From Holophagaceae bacterium (GTDB lineage Bacteria; Acidobacteriota; Holophagae; Holophagales; Holophagaceae), in contig JAFNAB010000056.1 of NCBI GenBank assembly GCA_017859955.1, positions 1-53,094 of the forward strand: DNA of 53,094 nt, given 5' to 3'. Below, piece by piece: positions 1-8,375 of this stretch. The notes beneath the pieces were generated by a model. That model was not told where the DNA came from. It did no database searches and saw nothing but the letters and a program-made list of their open reading frames with translations. A program made the translations under genes and the position numbers. The stretch's first letter is position 1. Every line of letters begins with the position of its first letter.

Positions 1-86
1 AGGTCCTGAAGCGCACAGCATATGGCTATCGAGATGACGCCTACTTCTTCCTCAAGATCAGATCAGCCTTCCCCGGAATTCCGTGA
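1..86 (+). CDS. C-terminal end of a transposase (partial, cut by window edge)
   Basis: The only open frame starts at base 3 and ends at a TGA at 84-86. The 27 visible residues include KRTAYGYRD, AYFFLKI and FPGIP. This pattern (a basic stretch, an AYG-FRD-like core, then a hydrophobic KI/RI segment close to the stop) resembles the extreme C-terminus of ISL3-family (IS204/IS1001/IS1165-like) DDE transposases. Everything upstream, including the catalytic triad, lies outside the window, so intactness cannot be judged. The AT-rich bases that follow could include the right end of the element, but I see no clear terminal inverted repeat without the other end. Family assignment is from a short motif only. 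Confidence 0.5.
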   Translation, partial: VLKRTAYGYRDDAYFFLKIRSAFPGIP

Positions 87-295
87 AGAACCAAAAAATT
101 TAATACAGGATAAATAGGATGGGCAGGATAAAAGCAGCAAGATGAGAATTATTAATTAATTTTTTCGTCTTTTGTTGTAGCTTCAGCATTGCCCTTCCCT
201 TGTTGTGGGTCGCGCAGATGTCTTCCTCGGATGAAGTCTCCGGGCCATTTCCGGCTTGTTTGTGCGAATGCGCCATGTCTGAGGGCGCTTTCGCA
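87..295. other. AT-rich intergenic region after the transposase tail
   Basis: Bases around 95-175 are far more AT-rich than the rest of the window, with a run of TTAATTAA-like sequence near 150-165. This suits the end of an insertion sequence and its junction with host DNA. No gene, and no convincing terminator for the convergent minus-strand gene ending at 296, is visible. Confidence 0.4.
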
Positions 296-937
296 TCAGA
301 ACATGACCCCCAGCCCGAAGGTCCACATCCGCTCGAATTCCTGACCGCTGCCCTGGGCCTTCAGGTAGCCCTGGACGTCCGCGGTGCTCTGGAGCTTGAC
401 GGGCTGGTCCTTGGTGATGGGCTGCTGGTAGCTCGCGGCAAGGTAGGGGGCGAAGGGCAGGGGCAGGCGGTAGCGCAGGCCCACGCGCAGCCAGGGGCGA
501 GCCAGGGTTTCGGTCTGCTTTTCGCCAGCGGCCTCAAAGGAGTAGTGCTGGACCCGTTCGATAAGGCCCAGTTCCCCGGCGGCGCCGGTGAAGGGCAGCC
601 AGAACTGGGCGTTGAGCCCCAGGCCCAGGCCGGTCTGGCGGAGCTGGGTCGAGGAGATGGCGGTGCCGTTGAGAAGCTGGCCATCGGCCTGCCAGTGGGA
701 GAATTCCGTCCCCCACTCCAGCTTGAGGACGGGGCCGACCCTTATCAGGCGGTGGCTGGCGCTGAGGATGTACCCGTGTCCTGTGTCCAGGCCGCCCCGC
801 ACCAGTTCGCCACTACCGGAGATCAGGGTCTGGGGGAGGTTCTGGCCTTTGGGGAAAGGAAGCTCCAGGCGGAGGTCCCAGGTCTGGGCGGCCAGGGGCA
901 GGGCAGCGGTGAGGGCGAGGGCTTTGAGGCGGGACAT
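296..937 (-). CDS. Hypothetical outer-membrane beta-barrel-like protein
   Basis: The 213-residue product starts with a short basic-hydrophobic segment ending in LAAQ, a likely signal peptide. The rest alternates polar and aromatic residues in strand-like stretches (WDLRLELPF, YILSASHRL, WLRVGLRYRL, MWTFGLGVMF). It ends in phenylalanine, the classic C-terminal signature of beta-barrel outer-membrane proteins. A GAGG ribosome-binding site lies 7 bases before the ATG. It is small for a porin and would fit an 8-10-stranded barrel. It is transcribed divergently from the sigma-54 activator gene across a 139-bp gap, so co-regulation is possible. I do not recognise a specific family, and the function is unknown. 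Confidence 0.65.
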   Translation of the reverse strand: MSRLKALALTAALPLAAQTWDLRLELPFPKGQNLPQTLISGSGELVRGGLDTGHGYILSASHRLIRVGPVLKLEWGTEFSHWQADGQLLNGTAISSTQLRQTGLGLGLNAQFWLPFTGAAGELGLIERVQHYSFEAAGEKQTETLARPWLRVGLRYRLPLPFAPYLAASYQQPITKDQPVKLQSTADVQGYLKAQGSGQEFERMWTFGLGVMF

Positions 938-1038
938 GGGAAAACCTCATTCAGGGTTGAAGGGATAAGTTTCGCATGGGCGCTGAATCCTTGGGTTCGT
1001 CCGGGGCGTCAACTTTTTGACTTTGAACCCTAGCTGTT

Positions 1039-1057
1039 TGGTTCTAGGCTGGTTCTA
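1039..1057. promoter_or_regulatory. Direct repeat, possible operator
   Basis: The octamer TGGTTCTA occurs twice with an 11-bp period (1039-1046 and 1050-1057), one helical turn apart, just before the start of the sigma-54 activator gene and within the divergent intergenic region. Such spacing suits cooperative binding by a transcription factor on one DNA face. No sigma-70 or sigma-54 promoter could be placed with confidence. It may be chance. Confidence 0.25.
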
Positions 1058-1076
1058 ACTCGAATCAAAGGTCTGG

Positions 1077-2489
1077 ATGAACACACTGCCCCGCCTCCAT
1101 TGGTCCACTCTAGGCGAGCCCACCCATGGGCTGGAGCAGCGTTGGGCTGCGGTCTGGGGGGTGAGCCTGGACAAGGGCGCCACGCCGGCCCTGCCTCCTG
1201 TGGAGGCGGATCTCTGGGCCATCAGCGCCGAGGCCCCCGAGCCTCCCCCGGCCCTGGCCCGGGCGGTGGCGGAGGTGGGGGCCCTGCCCATTCTCCTCCT
1301 CCGGTCGAAGCCCCTGCCTCCGGAATCCCTGGCGGCGTGGGCCGCCCTGGGTTCGGTGCGATGGAGCCTCCTGCGGGAGGATCCGCCCACGCCCGGGCTC
1401 CGTCCCCTGGCTCTGCCCCAGGCTCCCCTCACAGCCAGCCAGGCCCTGGGGCTGGGGCTGGTGGGCATCAGCGCCGCCATGCAGGATGTCCTGGCCAAGG
1501 CCCGGGCCGCTGCGGCCACCCGGGCCACCGTGCTCCTGACGGGGGAGAGCGGCACCGGCAAGGAGGTCATCGCCCGGGCCATCCACCGCATGAGCAACGA
1601 GGCGGATCAGCCCTTCGTGCCGGTCCACTGCGGCGCCATCCCCGAAAACCTGCTGGAATCCGAACTCTTCGGCTACACCAAGGGGGCCTTCACCGATGCC
1701 CGCAAAGACACGCCGGGCAAGTTCCGTGAGGCCAATGGCGGGACCATCTTCCTGGACGAGGTGGGCACCATGCCGCTTGCGGCCCAGGTCCGCCTGCTGC
1801 GGGTACTCCAGGAGTGGGAGGTCCAGCCCCTCGGGGGCGGGGGCCCCATCAAGGTGGATGTGCGGGTGGTGGTGGCCACCAATCAGGATCTCTGGAAGAA
1901 GGTGCAGGACGGCTCTTTCCGGGAGGATCTCTTCTACCGCCTGGAGGTGGTGCCCATTGCCCTTCCGCCCCTGCGCCAGCGCCGGGACGAGGTCCCCTTC
2001 CTGGCCCAGCACTTCCTCAATCGCAAAGCCCGCCAGCACGGGCTCTATCCCAAGGCCCTCCACCCTTCGGTGGATCCGCTCCTCATGGCCCTTCCCTGGC
2101 CCGGCAATGTGCGTCAGCTGGAGAACGCCGTGGAGCGAGCCCTCGTCCTTTCGGCTTCCCGGCCCGTCTTGACCCGGGAGGACTTCGCCTTCCTGGCGGA
2201 GCGCATGGGCGACTACGTGCCCGAGCTTTCGACCCCCAGCCCGGTGAACGCGCTCTTCACGACCCCCCAGTCCGCTCCCTCGAGCCTGGAGTTGCCCCCG
2301 GACGGCCTGGACCTCAATCAGGTGGTGTCGGAGATGGAGAAGAAGCTGATGCTCCAGAGCCTCCAGATCACCCGGGGGAACAAGAAGCGGGCCGCCGAGC
2401 TCCTCGGCCTCAAGCGCACCACCTTCCTGGAGAAGATGAAGCGCCTGGATCTGGAGGATGTAGAGTTGAGTGCCACCGAGGAGGAATGA
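1077..2489 (+). CDS. Sigma-54-dependent transcriptional activator (AAA+, Fis-type HTH)
   Basis: The product is a bacterial enhancer-binding protein that uses ATP hydrolysis to open RNA polymerase-sigma-54 complexes. Its 470 residues show Walker A GESGTGKE near 156-163, the sigma-54 contact loop near 203-208 written GAFTDA instead of the usual GAFTGA, Walker B GTIFLDE near 222-228, and an arginine-rich sensor region. The Fis-type helix-turn-helix is near 430-460 ([17 protein letters not shown]). Residues 1-120 form an alanine/proline-rich sensory region with no aspartate pocket I can identify. It may be a degenerate receiver or FleQ-like domain, so input is unlikely to be classical phosphorylation. 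The next gene follows 1 bp later. Its targets are not evident here. Confidence 0.93.
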   Translation: MNTLPRLHWSTLGEPTHGLEQRWAAVWGVSLDKGATPALPPVEADLWAISAEAPEPPPALARAVAEVGALPILLLRSKPLPPESLAAWAALGSVRWSLLREDPPTPGLRPLALPQAPLTASQALGLGLVGISAAMQDVLAKARAAAATRATVLLTGESGTGKEVIARAIHRMSNEADQPFVPVHCGAIPENLLESELFGYTKGAFTDARKDTPGKFREANGGTIFLDEVGTMPLAAQVRLLRVLQEWEVQPLGGGGPIKVDVRVVVATNQDLWKKVQDGSFREDLFYRLEVVPIALPPLRQRRDEVPFLAQHFLNRKARQHGLYPKALHPSVDPLLMALPWPGNVRQLENAVERALVLSASRPVLTREDFAFLAERMGDYVPELSTPSPVNALFTTPQSAPSSLELPPDGLDLNQVVSEMEKKLMLQSLQITRGNKKRAAELLGLKRTTFLEKMKRLDLEDVELSATEEE

Positions 2490-2490
2490 C

Positions 2491-3000
2491 ATGCAGGGAT
2501 TCACCAAGTCCGGGGTCGATGGCTTCCACGAGAACCCCTTCGCCCTGATCGGACACCAGTGGATGCTCATCACCGCCGGCACCCCCGAGGCCCATAACGC
2601 CATGACGGCGAGCTGGGGCGGCCTGGGTGTGCTCTGGCAGAAGAACGTGGCCACCATTTACATCCGGCCCACCCGTTACACCCTGGAGTTCGTGGAGAAG
2701 CATGAGGTCTTCACCCTTTCCTTCTTCTCCCATGAGCACCGGGGCGCCCTGAATATCTTCGGCACCGAGTCCGGACGCCACGTGGACAAGACCCAGAAGA
2801 CCGGCTTCACGCCCATTCCCACGGAAGAGGGCGGCACGACCTTTGAGCAGGCGGAACTGGTGATCCAGTGCCGGAAGCTCTACCACCAGGACCTCGACCC
2901 CGCAGGCTTCCTGGATCCCTCCATCGAAGCCCTCTACCCCCTCAAGGACTACCATCGGGTCTTCGTCGGGGAGATTCAGGCGATCTACCGAAGGGGGTGA
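2491..3000 (+). CDS. Flavin reductase-like / flavoredoxin family protein
   Basis: The product (169 residues) resembles FMN-binding split-barrel proteins of the flavin reductase/flavoredoxin family, which bind FMN and reduce flavins or pass electrons. Typical features are the N-terminal NPFALIGHQWMLIT, the TASWGGLG segment that packs on FMN, the YTLEFVEKHEVFTLSF strand and the later IFGTESGRHVDK. The ATG at 2491 is chosen because a strong GAGGAGGA site lies just upstream (2479-2486); an upstream in-frame ATG at 2470 lacks this. It follows the sigma-54 activator by 1 bp and precedes a metal transporter by 5 bp, so all three are probably co-transcribed. The physiological electron partner is unknown. 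Confidence 0.85.
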   Translation: MQGFTKSGVDGFHENPFALIGHQWMLITAGTPEAHNAMTASWGGLGVLWQKNVATIYIRPTRYTLEFVEKHEVFTLSFFSHEHRGALNIFGTESGRHVDKTQKTGFTPIPTEEGGTTFEQAELVIQCRKLYHQDLDPAGFLDPSIEALYPLKDYHRVFVGEIQAIYRRG

Positions 3001-3005
3001 GTCGA

Positions 3006-3806
3006 ATGCATCCGGCCTTCTGGTTTGCATTCGGGCTTTGCGCCCTGGCTGGTTTGAGCACCGGGGTGGGGAGCCTCCTGGGGATCTTCGCCAAACGCAC
3101 CAACACGCGCTTCCTCTCGGTGGCTCTGGGCTTTTCCGCGGGGGTCATGATCTACATCTCCATGGTGGAGTTGCTGGTGGATGCCCAGCATCGCCTGGTG
3201 CATGTGTGGGGCGTGCGTAGCGGGGGCTGGCTGGCTGCGGGGGCCTTTTTCGGCGGGATGCTCCTCATTGCGGTCATTGACCGCCTGGTGCCCCATGTGA
3301 TCAACCCTCACGAGGTTCACACCGCCAACGAGATGGCGGCTGATCCCGCGCGGCACAAGCTGCTGAAGACCGGGCTCATGACCGGGCTTGCGGTGGGCAT
3401 CCACAACTTCCCCGAGGGAATGGCCACCCTCTTCTCGGCCCTTAACGATCCCGCACTGGGGGTGTTCATCGCCGTGGCGGTGGCTGTCCACAACATTCCC
3501 GAAGGCATCGCGGTTTCCGTGCCCATCTACTTTGCTACCGGGAACCGCAAGAAGGCCTTTGGCTATTCCTTTCTTTCCGGCGTGGCCGAACCCATCGGGG
3601 CCCTCCTCGGTTACCTCCTTCTGGCCCCCTACCTCAGTGAAACCCTCTTCGGTCTCGTCTTTGCCGGGATTGCCGGGGTCATGGTCTTCATTTCGCTGGA
3701 CGAACTGCTTCCCACGGCCCGGGAATACGGCGAGCACCACTACGCCATCAGCGGGGTGGTCTCGGGCATGGCGGTAATGGCCGTCAGCATGCTCCTCGCC
3801 AGGTGA
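3006..3806 (+). CDS. zupT: ZIP-family divalent metal transporter (ZupT-like)
   Basis: This 266-residue inner-membrane protein has about eight hydrophobic segments. It carries the two hallmark metal-binding motifs of ZIP transporters, HNFPEGMAT and HNIPEGIAVS, in the adjacent TM4 and TM5. ZupT proteins import zinc, iron, manganese and other divalent cations; length and motif spacing match that group (about 250-270 residues). A histidine- and glutamate-containing loop between TM3 and TM4 (HVINPHEVH) may also bind metal. The ATG at 3006 is chosen because the protein then begins directly with the first membrane segment. The stop is 12 bp before prmA. Confidence 0.9.
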   Translation: MHPAFWFAFGLCALAGLSTGVGSLLGIFAKRTNTRFLSVALGFSAGVMIYISMVELLVDAQHRLVHVWGVRSGGWLAAGAFFGGMLLIAVIDRLVPHVINPHEVHTANEMAADPARHKLLKTGLMTGLAVGIHNFPEGMATLFSALNDPALGVFIAVAVAVHNIPEGIAVSVPIYFATGNRKKAFGYSFLSGVAEPIGALLGYLLLAPYLSETLFGLVFAGIAGVMVFISLDELLPTAREYGEHHYAISGVVSGMAVMAVSMLLAR

Positions 3807-3818
3807 TAACCTTGACCT

Positions 3819-4688
3819 ATGGTTGAGAACACGCTTCACACGAGATGGCGCCTCGAGGTGCCCGTTGCCGCCGAGGATCGCCTCTGCGCCTGGCTGGATG
3901 AGCAGGGCGCCAGCGCCTACTACCGCGAGGTGGACGCTCCCTTCACCTTCTACGCCTACTTCCCGCCCCACCTGGAGGTGCCCAGTGCCGATGGCCTGAA
4001 GGCCTTTGAGGGCGTGAAGCTCCAGGAGGCCGAGACCTTTGCAGACGAGGACTGGCTCGAAAAGAGCCGTGAAGGCTTCGGCTCCTTCGATGTGGCCAAG
4101 GGTTTCTACATCAAGCCCCTCTGGGACGAAGCCCCTTCCCCGGTCGGGCGCACCCCCATCGTCGTCAACCCCGGCCTGGCCTTCGGCACCGGGGGCCATG
4201 AGACCACCCGGCTTTGCATGGAACACCTGGAGACCCTGGCGGAAGCGGGTCGCCTGGAGGGGCCGATCCTGGACATCGGAGCGGGCACCGGCATTCTGGC
4301 CCTCACGGCCTTCCTGCTGGGAGCCAAGGATGTCACGGCCTTCGATGCGGACCCCGATTGCGGTCCCGCCATGGAAGAGCTGGTGGAGCTCAATCAGGAC
4401 GTGCTCCAGGGCCGGAAGCCCTATGACAGCTTCGTGGGCCTGCTGGACAATCCGAGGGTCAATGGCCCCTACAGCGGTCTCCTGGCCAATATCCTCCTCA
4501 TCACCATCCAGGAACTCCTGCCCCGGATGGCCGAGATCACCCGGCCAGGCTCCTGGCTGGTGGCCTCGGGCATCCTGGCCGAGCAGCAGGACGAGGCCCT
4601 GTTGAGCCTGGTCTCCCAGGGCTTCCAGCCCAAAAAGATGCTTCAGGAAGGCGCCTGGGTAGCCATCCTGGCGGAGCGGATGCCATGA
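3819..4688 (+). CDS. prmA: Ribosomal protein L11 methyltransferase
   Basis: PrmA transfers methyl groups from S-adenosylmethionine to ribosomal protein L11 in the cytoplasm. The 289-residue length is normal. The N-terminal substrate-recognition domain is followed by the family motif PGLAFGTGGHETTRLCM, the SAM-binding motif I DIGAGTGILAL, motif II with DADPD, and LLANILL, the counterpart of the usual ANI(L/T) segment. The last bases overlap the murI start (ATGA), implying translational coupling. Confidence 0.93.
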   Translation: MVENTLHTRWRLEVPVAAEDRLCAWLDEQGASAYYREVDAPFTFYAYFPPHLEVPSADGLKAFEGVKLQEAETFADEDWLEKSREGFGSFDVAKGFYIKPLWDEAPSPVGRTPIVVNPGLAFGTGGHETTRLCMEHLETLAEAGRLEGPILDIGAGTGILALTAFLLGAKDVTAFDADPDCGPAMEELVELNQDVLQGRKPYDSFVGLLDNPRVNGPYSGLLANILLITIQELLPRMAEITRPGSWLVASGILAEQQDEALLSLVSQGFQPKKMLQEGAWVAILAERMP

Positions 4689-5476
4689 ACCGGCCCGATC
4701 GCCCCATCGGTGTCTTTGACTCCGGCGTGGGCGGGCTGACGGTGGTGCGGGCGCTCCGGCGCCTCCTGCCGGGGGAGGCCATCGTCTACCTGGGGGATAC
4801 CGCCCGGGTGCCCTACGGCAGCAAGTCGCCGGAAACGGTGGCCCGCTACGCCCTCCAGGCCGGGGAGATCCTTCAGCGCTTCGACCCCAAGCTCCTGGTC
4901 ATCGCCTGCAACACGGCCTCGGCCCTGGGCCTGGGGGCCCTGCAGGCCGTGAGCCCCTGCCCGGTGCTGGGCGTGATCGAGCCTGGGGCCGAAGCGGCGG
5001 CGACGGTCTCGGGACCCATTGGAGTCATCGGCACCATGGCGACGGTCCAGAGCGGAGCCTACGAGACGGCGATCCGGCGTCGCAAGCCCGACGCGGTGAT
5101 CCACAGCCTGGCCTGCCCGCTCTTGGTGGCGCTGGCGGAGGAGGGTTGGCTGGATGACCCTATCACCGATAGCGTGTGTCGCCGCTACCTCAACCAGCTT
5201 CCCTTCGAGGTGAAGACCCTCATCCTGGGCTGCACCCATTACCCCCTGCTGCTGCCCGCCCTGACGCGGGTCCGTCCCGATACGACCTGGATCGACAGCG
5301 GCGAGGTCACGGCCCGGAGCGTGGATCGCCTCCTCCAGGGCTCCCTGGGCTTCCGCACCGCCAGTGCCCAGGGCCCCCTTAAGATCCTGCTGACGGATGC
5401 CGGTTCCCGCCTCAAGGAGATCGGTGAACGCTGCCTGGGCGAGACCCTGGACGGCGTGGAACTGGTGGGGATGTAA
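4685..5476 (+). CDS. murI: Glutamate racemase
   Basis: MurI interconverts L- and D-glutamate, supplying D-glutamate for peptidoglycan. The 263-residue protein has the N-terminal GVFDSGVGGLTV motif, the first catalytic cysteine in VIACNTASA and the second in ILGCTHYPLL, which together form the two-base catalytic pair. Length and spacing are typical. It overlaps prmA by 4 bp at ATGA. A short AT-rich stretch follows before the next gene. Confidence 0.95.
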   Translation: MNRPDRPIGVFDSGVGGLTVVRALRRLLPGEAIVYLGDTARVPYGSKSPETVARYALQAGEILQRFDPKLLVIACNTASALGLGALQAVSPCPVLGVIEPGAEAAATVSGPIGVIGTMATVQSGAYETAIRRRKPDAVIHSLACPLLVALAEEGWLDDPITDSVCRRYLNQLPFEVKTLILGCTHYPLLLPALTRVRPDTTWIDSGEVTARSVDRLLQGSLGFRTASAQGPLKILLTDAGSRLKEIGERCLGETLDGVELVGM

Positions 5477-5549
5477 GGTCCGGACGCATGGATTGCAGAA
5501 TCAGCATGCGATGTTTGAAAATCCAACATTAGGTGTTAGATTTGCAAAC

Positions 5550-6773
5550 ATGTACGCCAGAGCCCTTTCCTCTAAGCTTTGCGACGCCTTGGGGGACACA
5601 CCTGTGGTCTTCCTGGCCGGGGCCCGCCAGACAGGCAAAAGCACCTTGGTCCAGACGCTGGAGGGGGGTATCGATTTCCGCACCTTCGACGATCTGGGAA
5701 CGCTTTCATCCGCCAAGGCGGATCCGGAGGGATTCGTGGCCTCCCTCGGGGAGCGTGCGGTGCTGGACGAGGTGCAGCGCGCCCCGGAGCTTCTGCTGCC
5801 CATCAAGGCATCCGTCGATCGGAACCGTCGGGCCGGCCGTTTCGTGCTCACGGGTTCGGCGAACATCCTCGCGCTGCCGAAGGTGTCGGAAAGCCTTGCG
5901 GGCAGAATGGAGGTCTTGACGCTCTGGCCCCTCGCCCAAGCCGAGATGGAGGGGAAGTATCCCGCTTTCGTGGACGCCTGCTTCGGAGGCGGGGTCCAGC
6001 ACCTGCAACCGGCCCGGCTGGATCGCGAGGAACTCATGGAGCGTACGCTCTGCGGAGGCTACCCGGAAGTGACTACCCGGAGGAGCCCTGAGGCGCGCAC
6101 TCGCTGGTTCGAGGCCTATCTGACGACGCTGATCCAGCGGGATGTGCGGGACCTTGCGGCCATCGAGGGGGTGGCTCATCTTCCCAGGCTCCTCCAGTCC
6201 GTGGCGACAAGAGCCGGAAGCCCCATGAACATTGCCGACCTGGGCCGAAGCCTGGGACTCAATCAGGTGACCTTGAAGCGCTACCTGATCCTGCTTGAGA
6301 CCCTTTTCCTTCTGGTCCAGCTGCCTCCCTGGTTTGAGAACCTGGGAAAGCGTCTGGCCAAGACTCCGAAGCTCTATTTCAACGATTCTGGATTGCTCGC
6401 CCACCTCCTGGGCCTGGACCGCGATGGGATGGTGCGGAACCCCAGTACCTGGGGTCCCGTGCTGGAGAACTTCGTGGTCATGGAACTTGTGAAGATGGCC
6501 GCCTGGTCGAAGGCCAGGCCGAGCCTCTTCCACATGAGGACGAGCACCGGCCTTGAGGTGGACCTCGTCATGGAGAATCGGAGACGGGAATTGGTGGGCC
6601 TGGAGGTCAAGGCGGCTTCAACGGTATCAGAAGGCGATTTCAAGGCACTGCGGCTGTTCAGGGACTCGGTGGGGGAACGCCTGAAGTGCGGTGTTGTGCT
6701 CTACGCTGGGAGAGAAGTCCTGCCCTTTGGTTCCGGGCTCTGGGCGGTGCCCCTACAGGCCCTTTGGGCTTAG
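5550..6773 (+). CDS. AAA-family ATPase with DUF4143 domain
   Basis: This 407-residue protein belongs to a widespread ATPase family with a P-loop AAA domain followed by DUF4143. Visible features are Walker A GARQTGKST, Walker B AVLDEVQRAPEL, sensor-like VLTGSAN, then the C-terminal RDVRDLA and KLYFNDSGLLAHLLG segments and a late VDLVMENRR stretch. Family members often begin MYxR shortly before the P-loop, so ATG 5550 is preferred over the upstream in-frame ATG at 5511, which lacks a ribosome-binding site. The biological role of the family is unsettled. The preceding 70 bp are AT-rich, so the gene may have been acquired separately. Its 3' end overlaps the convergent sensor kinase gene by 21 bp. 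Confidence 0.88.
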   Translation: MYARALSSKLCDALGDTPVVFLAGARQTGKSTLVQTLEGGIDFRTFDDLGTLSSAKADPEGFVASLGERAVLDEVQRAPELLLPIKASVDRNRRAGRFVLTGSANILALPKVSESLAGRMEVLTLWPLAQAEMEGKYPAFVDACFGGGVQHLQPARLDREELMERTLCGGYPEVTTRRSPEARTRWFEAYLTTLIQRDVRDLAAIEGVAHLPRLLQSVATRAGSPMNIADLGRSLGLNQVTLKRYLILLETLFLLVQLPPWFENLGKRLAKTPKLYFNDSGLLAHLLGLDRDGMVRNPSTWGPVLENFVVMELVKMAAWSKARPSLFHMRTSTGLEVDLVMENRRRELVGLEVKAASTVSEGDFKALRLFRDSVGERLKCGVVLYAGREVLPFGSGLWAVPLQALWA

Positions 6774-8375
6774 CTTCGGCATCCCGGGCAGGCTGAAGCA
6801 GATCCGCGTTCCGCCGCTTTCCGGGGCTTCGATGCTGATCTCGCCGCCATGGGCGCGGATGATCTCCCGGCAGATGGAGAGCCCCAGCCCCGTGCCCTTG
6901 CCCTCGGGCTTGGTGGTGAACATGGGCCGGAAGACCATGGGCAGCAGCTCTTCGGGGATGCCGGAGCCCGTGTCCTCCAGGATCACCTGCCAGCGGTTGC
7001 CTTCATTGGGCGCCAGCGCCCGGGCGATGATGCTCCCGCCCTGGGGCATGGCGTCCATGGCGTTGTTGACCAGATTTATGAATAATTGTTCCATTTGTTT
7101 GTGATCCGCCAACAGGGTGCATTCTGCGGGGACCTCGGTCTCGAAGGCGATGTGGCGGGCCGTGAAGGTGGGGAGCCAGAGCCGATGGAGTTCGGCAAGG
7201 AGGCTCTCCAGGGCGACGGGTTCCGGCTGGAGCTGGGGCCGCCGCACCAGGCCCAGCATGCGGCGGACGATGTCCCCCACCCGCTCGATCTGGGCCTGGA
7301 TCAGGTTCAGGCGCTCCCGGGTCCGGTCCCCCAGGTCGGTCTGGCTATGGAGAAGCTGGAGATGGGCGTTCACCAGGTTGAGGGGCGTGCCGACTTCATG
7401 GGCGAAGGCTGTTGTGAGCTGGCCCGCCACCGCGAGCCGTTCCTGTTGGCCAAGCTCCTCCCGCAGGACCGCATTGCGTTCCACCAGTTGTTCCAGTTCC
7501 TGATTCTTGGCCTGGAGTTCCGCCAGGGCAGAGTCGATGCGGTCCTGGAGGTGGGTGTTCAGGCCCCTCACCTCTTCGATCAGGAACTCCTTCTCCCGGG
7601 TGGCACGCCGGAGTTCCACGGCCATGGTGTTGAAGCTCTGGGCGATCTGGCCCAGCTCATCGGCCCTGCGGATCTCGGCCTTGGCTTCGGGATCGCCCTC
7701 CTGGAGCCTGGCCATGGCACTGGTGATGGCTCGCACCGGGTCGCTGACGACGGTGCCCAGCACAACCCAGAGGAGGATGAACTCCCCCATGAGGATGAAG
7801 GGCAGGATGGTGTAGGTGCGCCGGAGGTTCTTGGCCCAGATGGATTCCCAGTGCTCCAGGTCGCAGTAGACCCGGATGATGCCCAGGTTGCCTTTGCGGC
7901 CTTTGGGGGGGCGGATGGGCAGGTAGACCTTCCAGGCCTTGTTGCCGGTATTGAGGTCCACCAGTTCGGGCTGGGGGGCCTGGAGTGTGAGGTAGCTGCC
8001 CAGCTGGGCCCCGGAATCCACGGACTCCTCGGCCACGGAGGAGGCTACGAGAGCCACCTTCTTGTCGGCCACTCGCTTGAAGACGTCGATCTGGAAGATG
8101 ATCCGGTCTTCCCCGGAAAGGGTCTGGAGGAATTCCCCCAGGGCCTCTGGGTCCTTGAAGTCGTGGAAGTCCAGGTCCCAGCGCTGCTGGATCTCCGATT
8201 CCACCGCCAGCCCGTTCTGGATCGCCATCCGCTTGGTGTAGAGGAGCATCTCCTTGCGGCTGTTGTTGGTGATGGAGGCCGCCACCAGGATGGTTACGAC
8301 GCTGGTGACCAGCGCCGTGAGCAGGAAGAGCTTGGCGTGGAGGCTCTTGATCCAGGAGATGACCCGTCGGCTCAT
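6753..8375 (-). CDS. Membrane sensor histidine kinase, last gene of the polysaccharide operon
   Basis: The 540-residue kinase has a transmembrane helix near 14-36, an extracytoplasmic sensor region (about 37-187), a second helix near 188-210, a HAMP linker and a coiled coil rich in E, L and Q. The dimerisation/phosphoacceptor segment AFAHEVGTPLN has its histidine near 326. The catalytic ATPase domain carries NLVNNAMDAMP (N box), DTGSGIP (G1) and GKGTGLGLSI (G2). It is therefore a complete class I kinase. It overlaps the CHAD gene by ATGA, making it the final cistron of an eight-gene operon that also encodes a receiver-only regulator, its most obvious partner. The sensed signal is unknown. Confidence 0.92.
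   Translation of the reverse strand: MSRRVISWIKSLHAKLFLLTALVTSVVTILVAASITNNSRKEMLLYTKRMAIQNGLAVESEIQQRWDLDFHDFKDPEALGEFLQTLSGEDRIIFQIDVFKRVADKKVALVASSVAEESVDSGAQLGSYLTLQAPQPELVDLNTGNKAWKVYLPIRPPKGRKGNLGIIRVYCDLEHWESIWAKNLRRTYTILPFILMGEFILLWVVLGTVVSDPVRAITSAMARLQEGDPEAKAEIRRADELGQIAQSFNTMAVELRRATREKEFLIEEVRGLNTHLQDRIDSALAELQAKNQELEQLVERNAVLREELGQQERLAVAGQLTTAFAHEVGTPLNLVNAHLQLLHSQTDLGDRTRERLNLIQAQIERVGDIVRRMLGLVRRPQLQPEPVALESLLAELHRLWLPTFTARHIAFETEVPAECTLLADHKQMEQLFINLVNNAMDAMPQGGSIIARALAPNEGNRWQVILEDTGSGIPEELLPMVFRPMFTTKPEGKGTGLGLSICREIIRAHGGEISIEAPESGGTRICFSLPGMPKLSPKGL

Noticed and set aside
1020-1076. Sigma-54 promoter (TGGCAC/TTGC) before the activator gene
   Set aside because: No site with the required GG and GC dinucleotides at the correct spacing.
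2985-4226. 413-residue frame on the minus strand, opposite the ZIP transporter and prmA
   Set aside because: It is antisense to two well-supported genes with clear family motifs. Its residues (G, A, H, E-rich) reflect GC-rich antisense translation.
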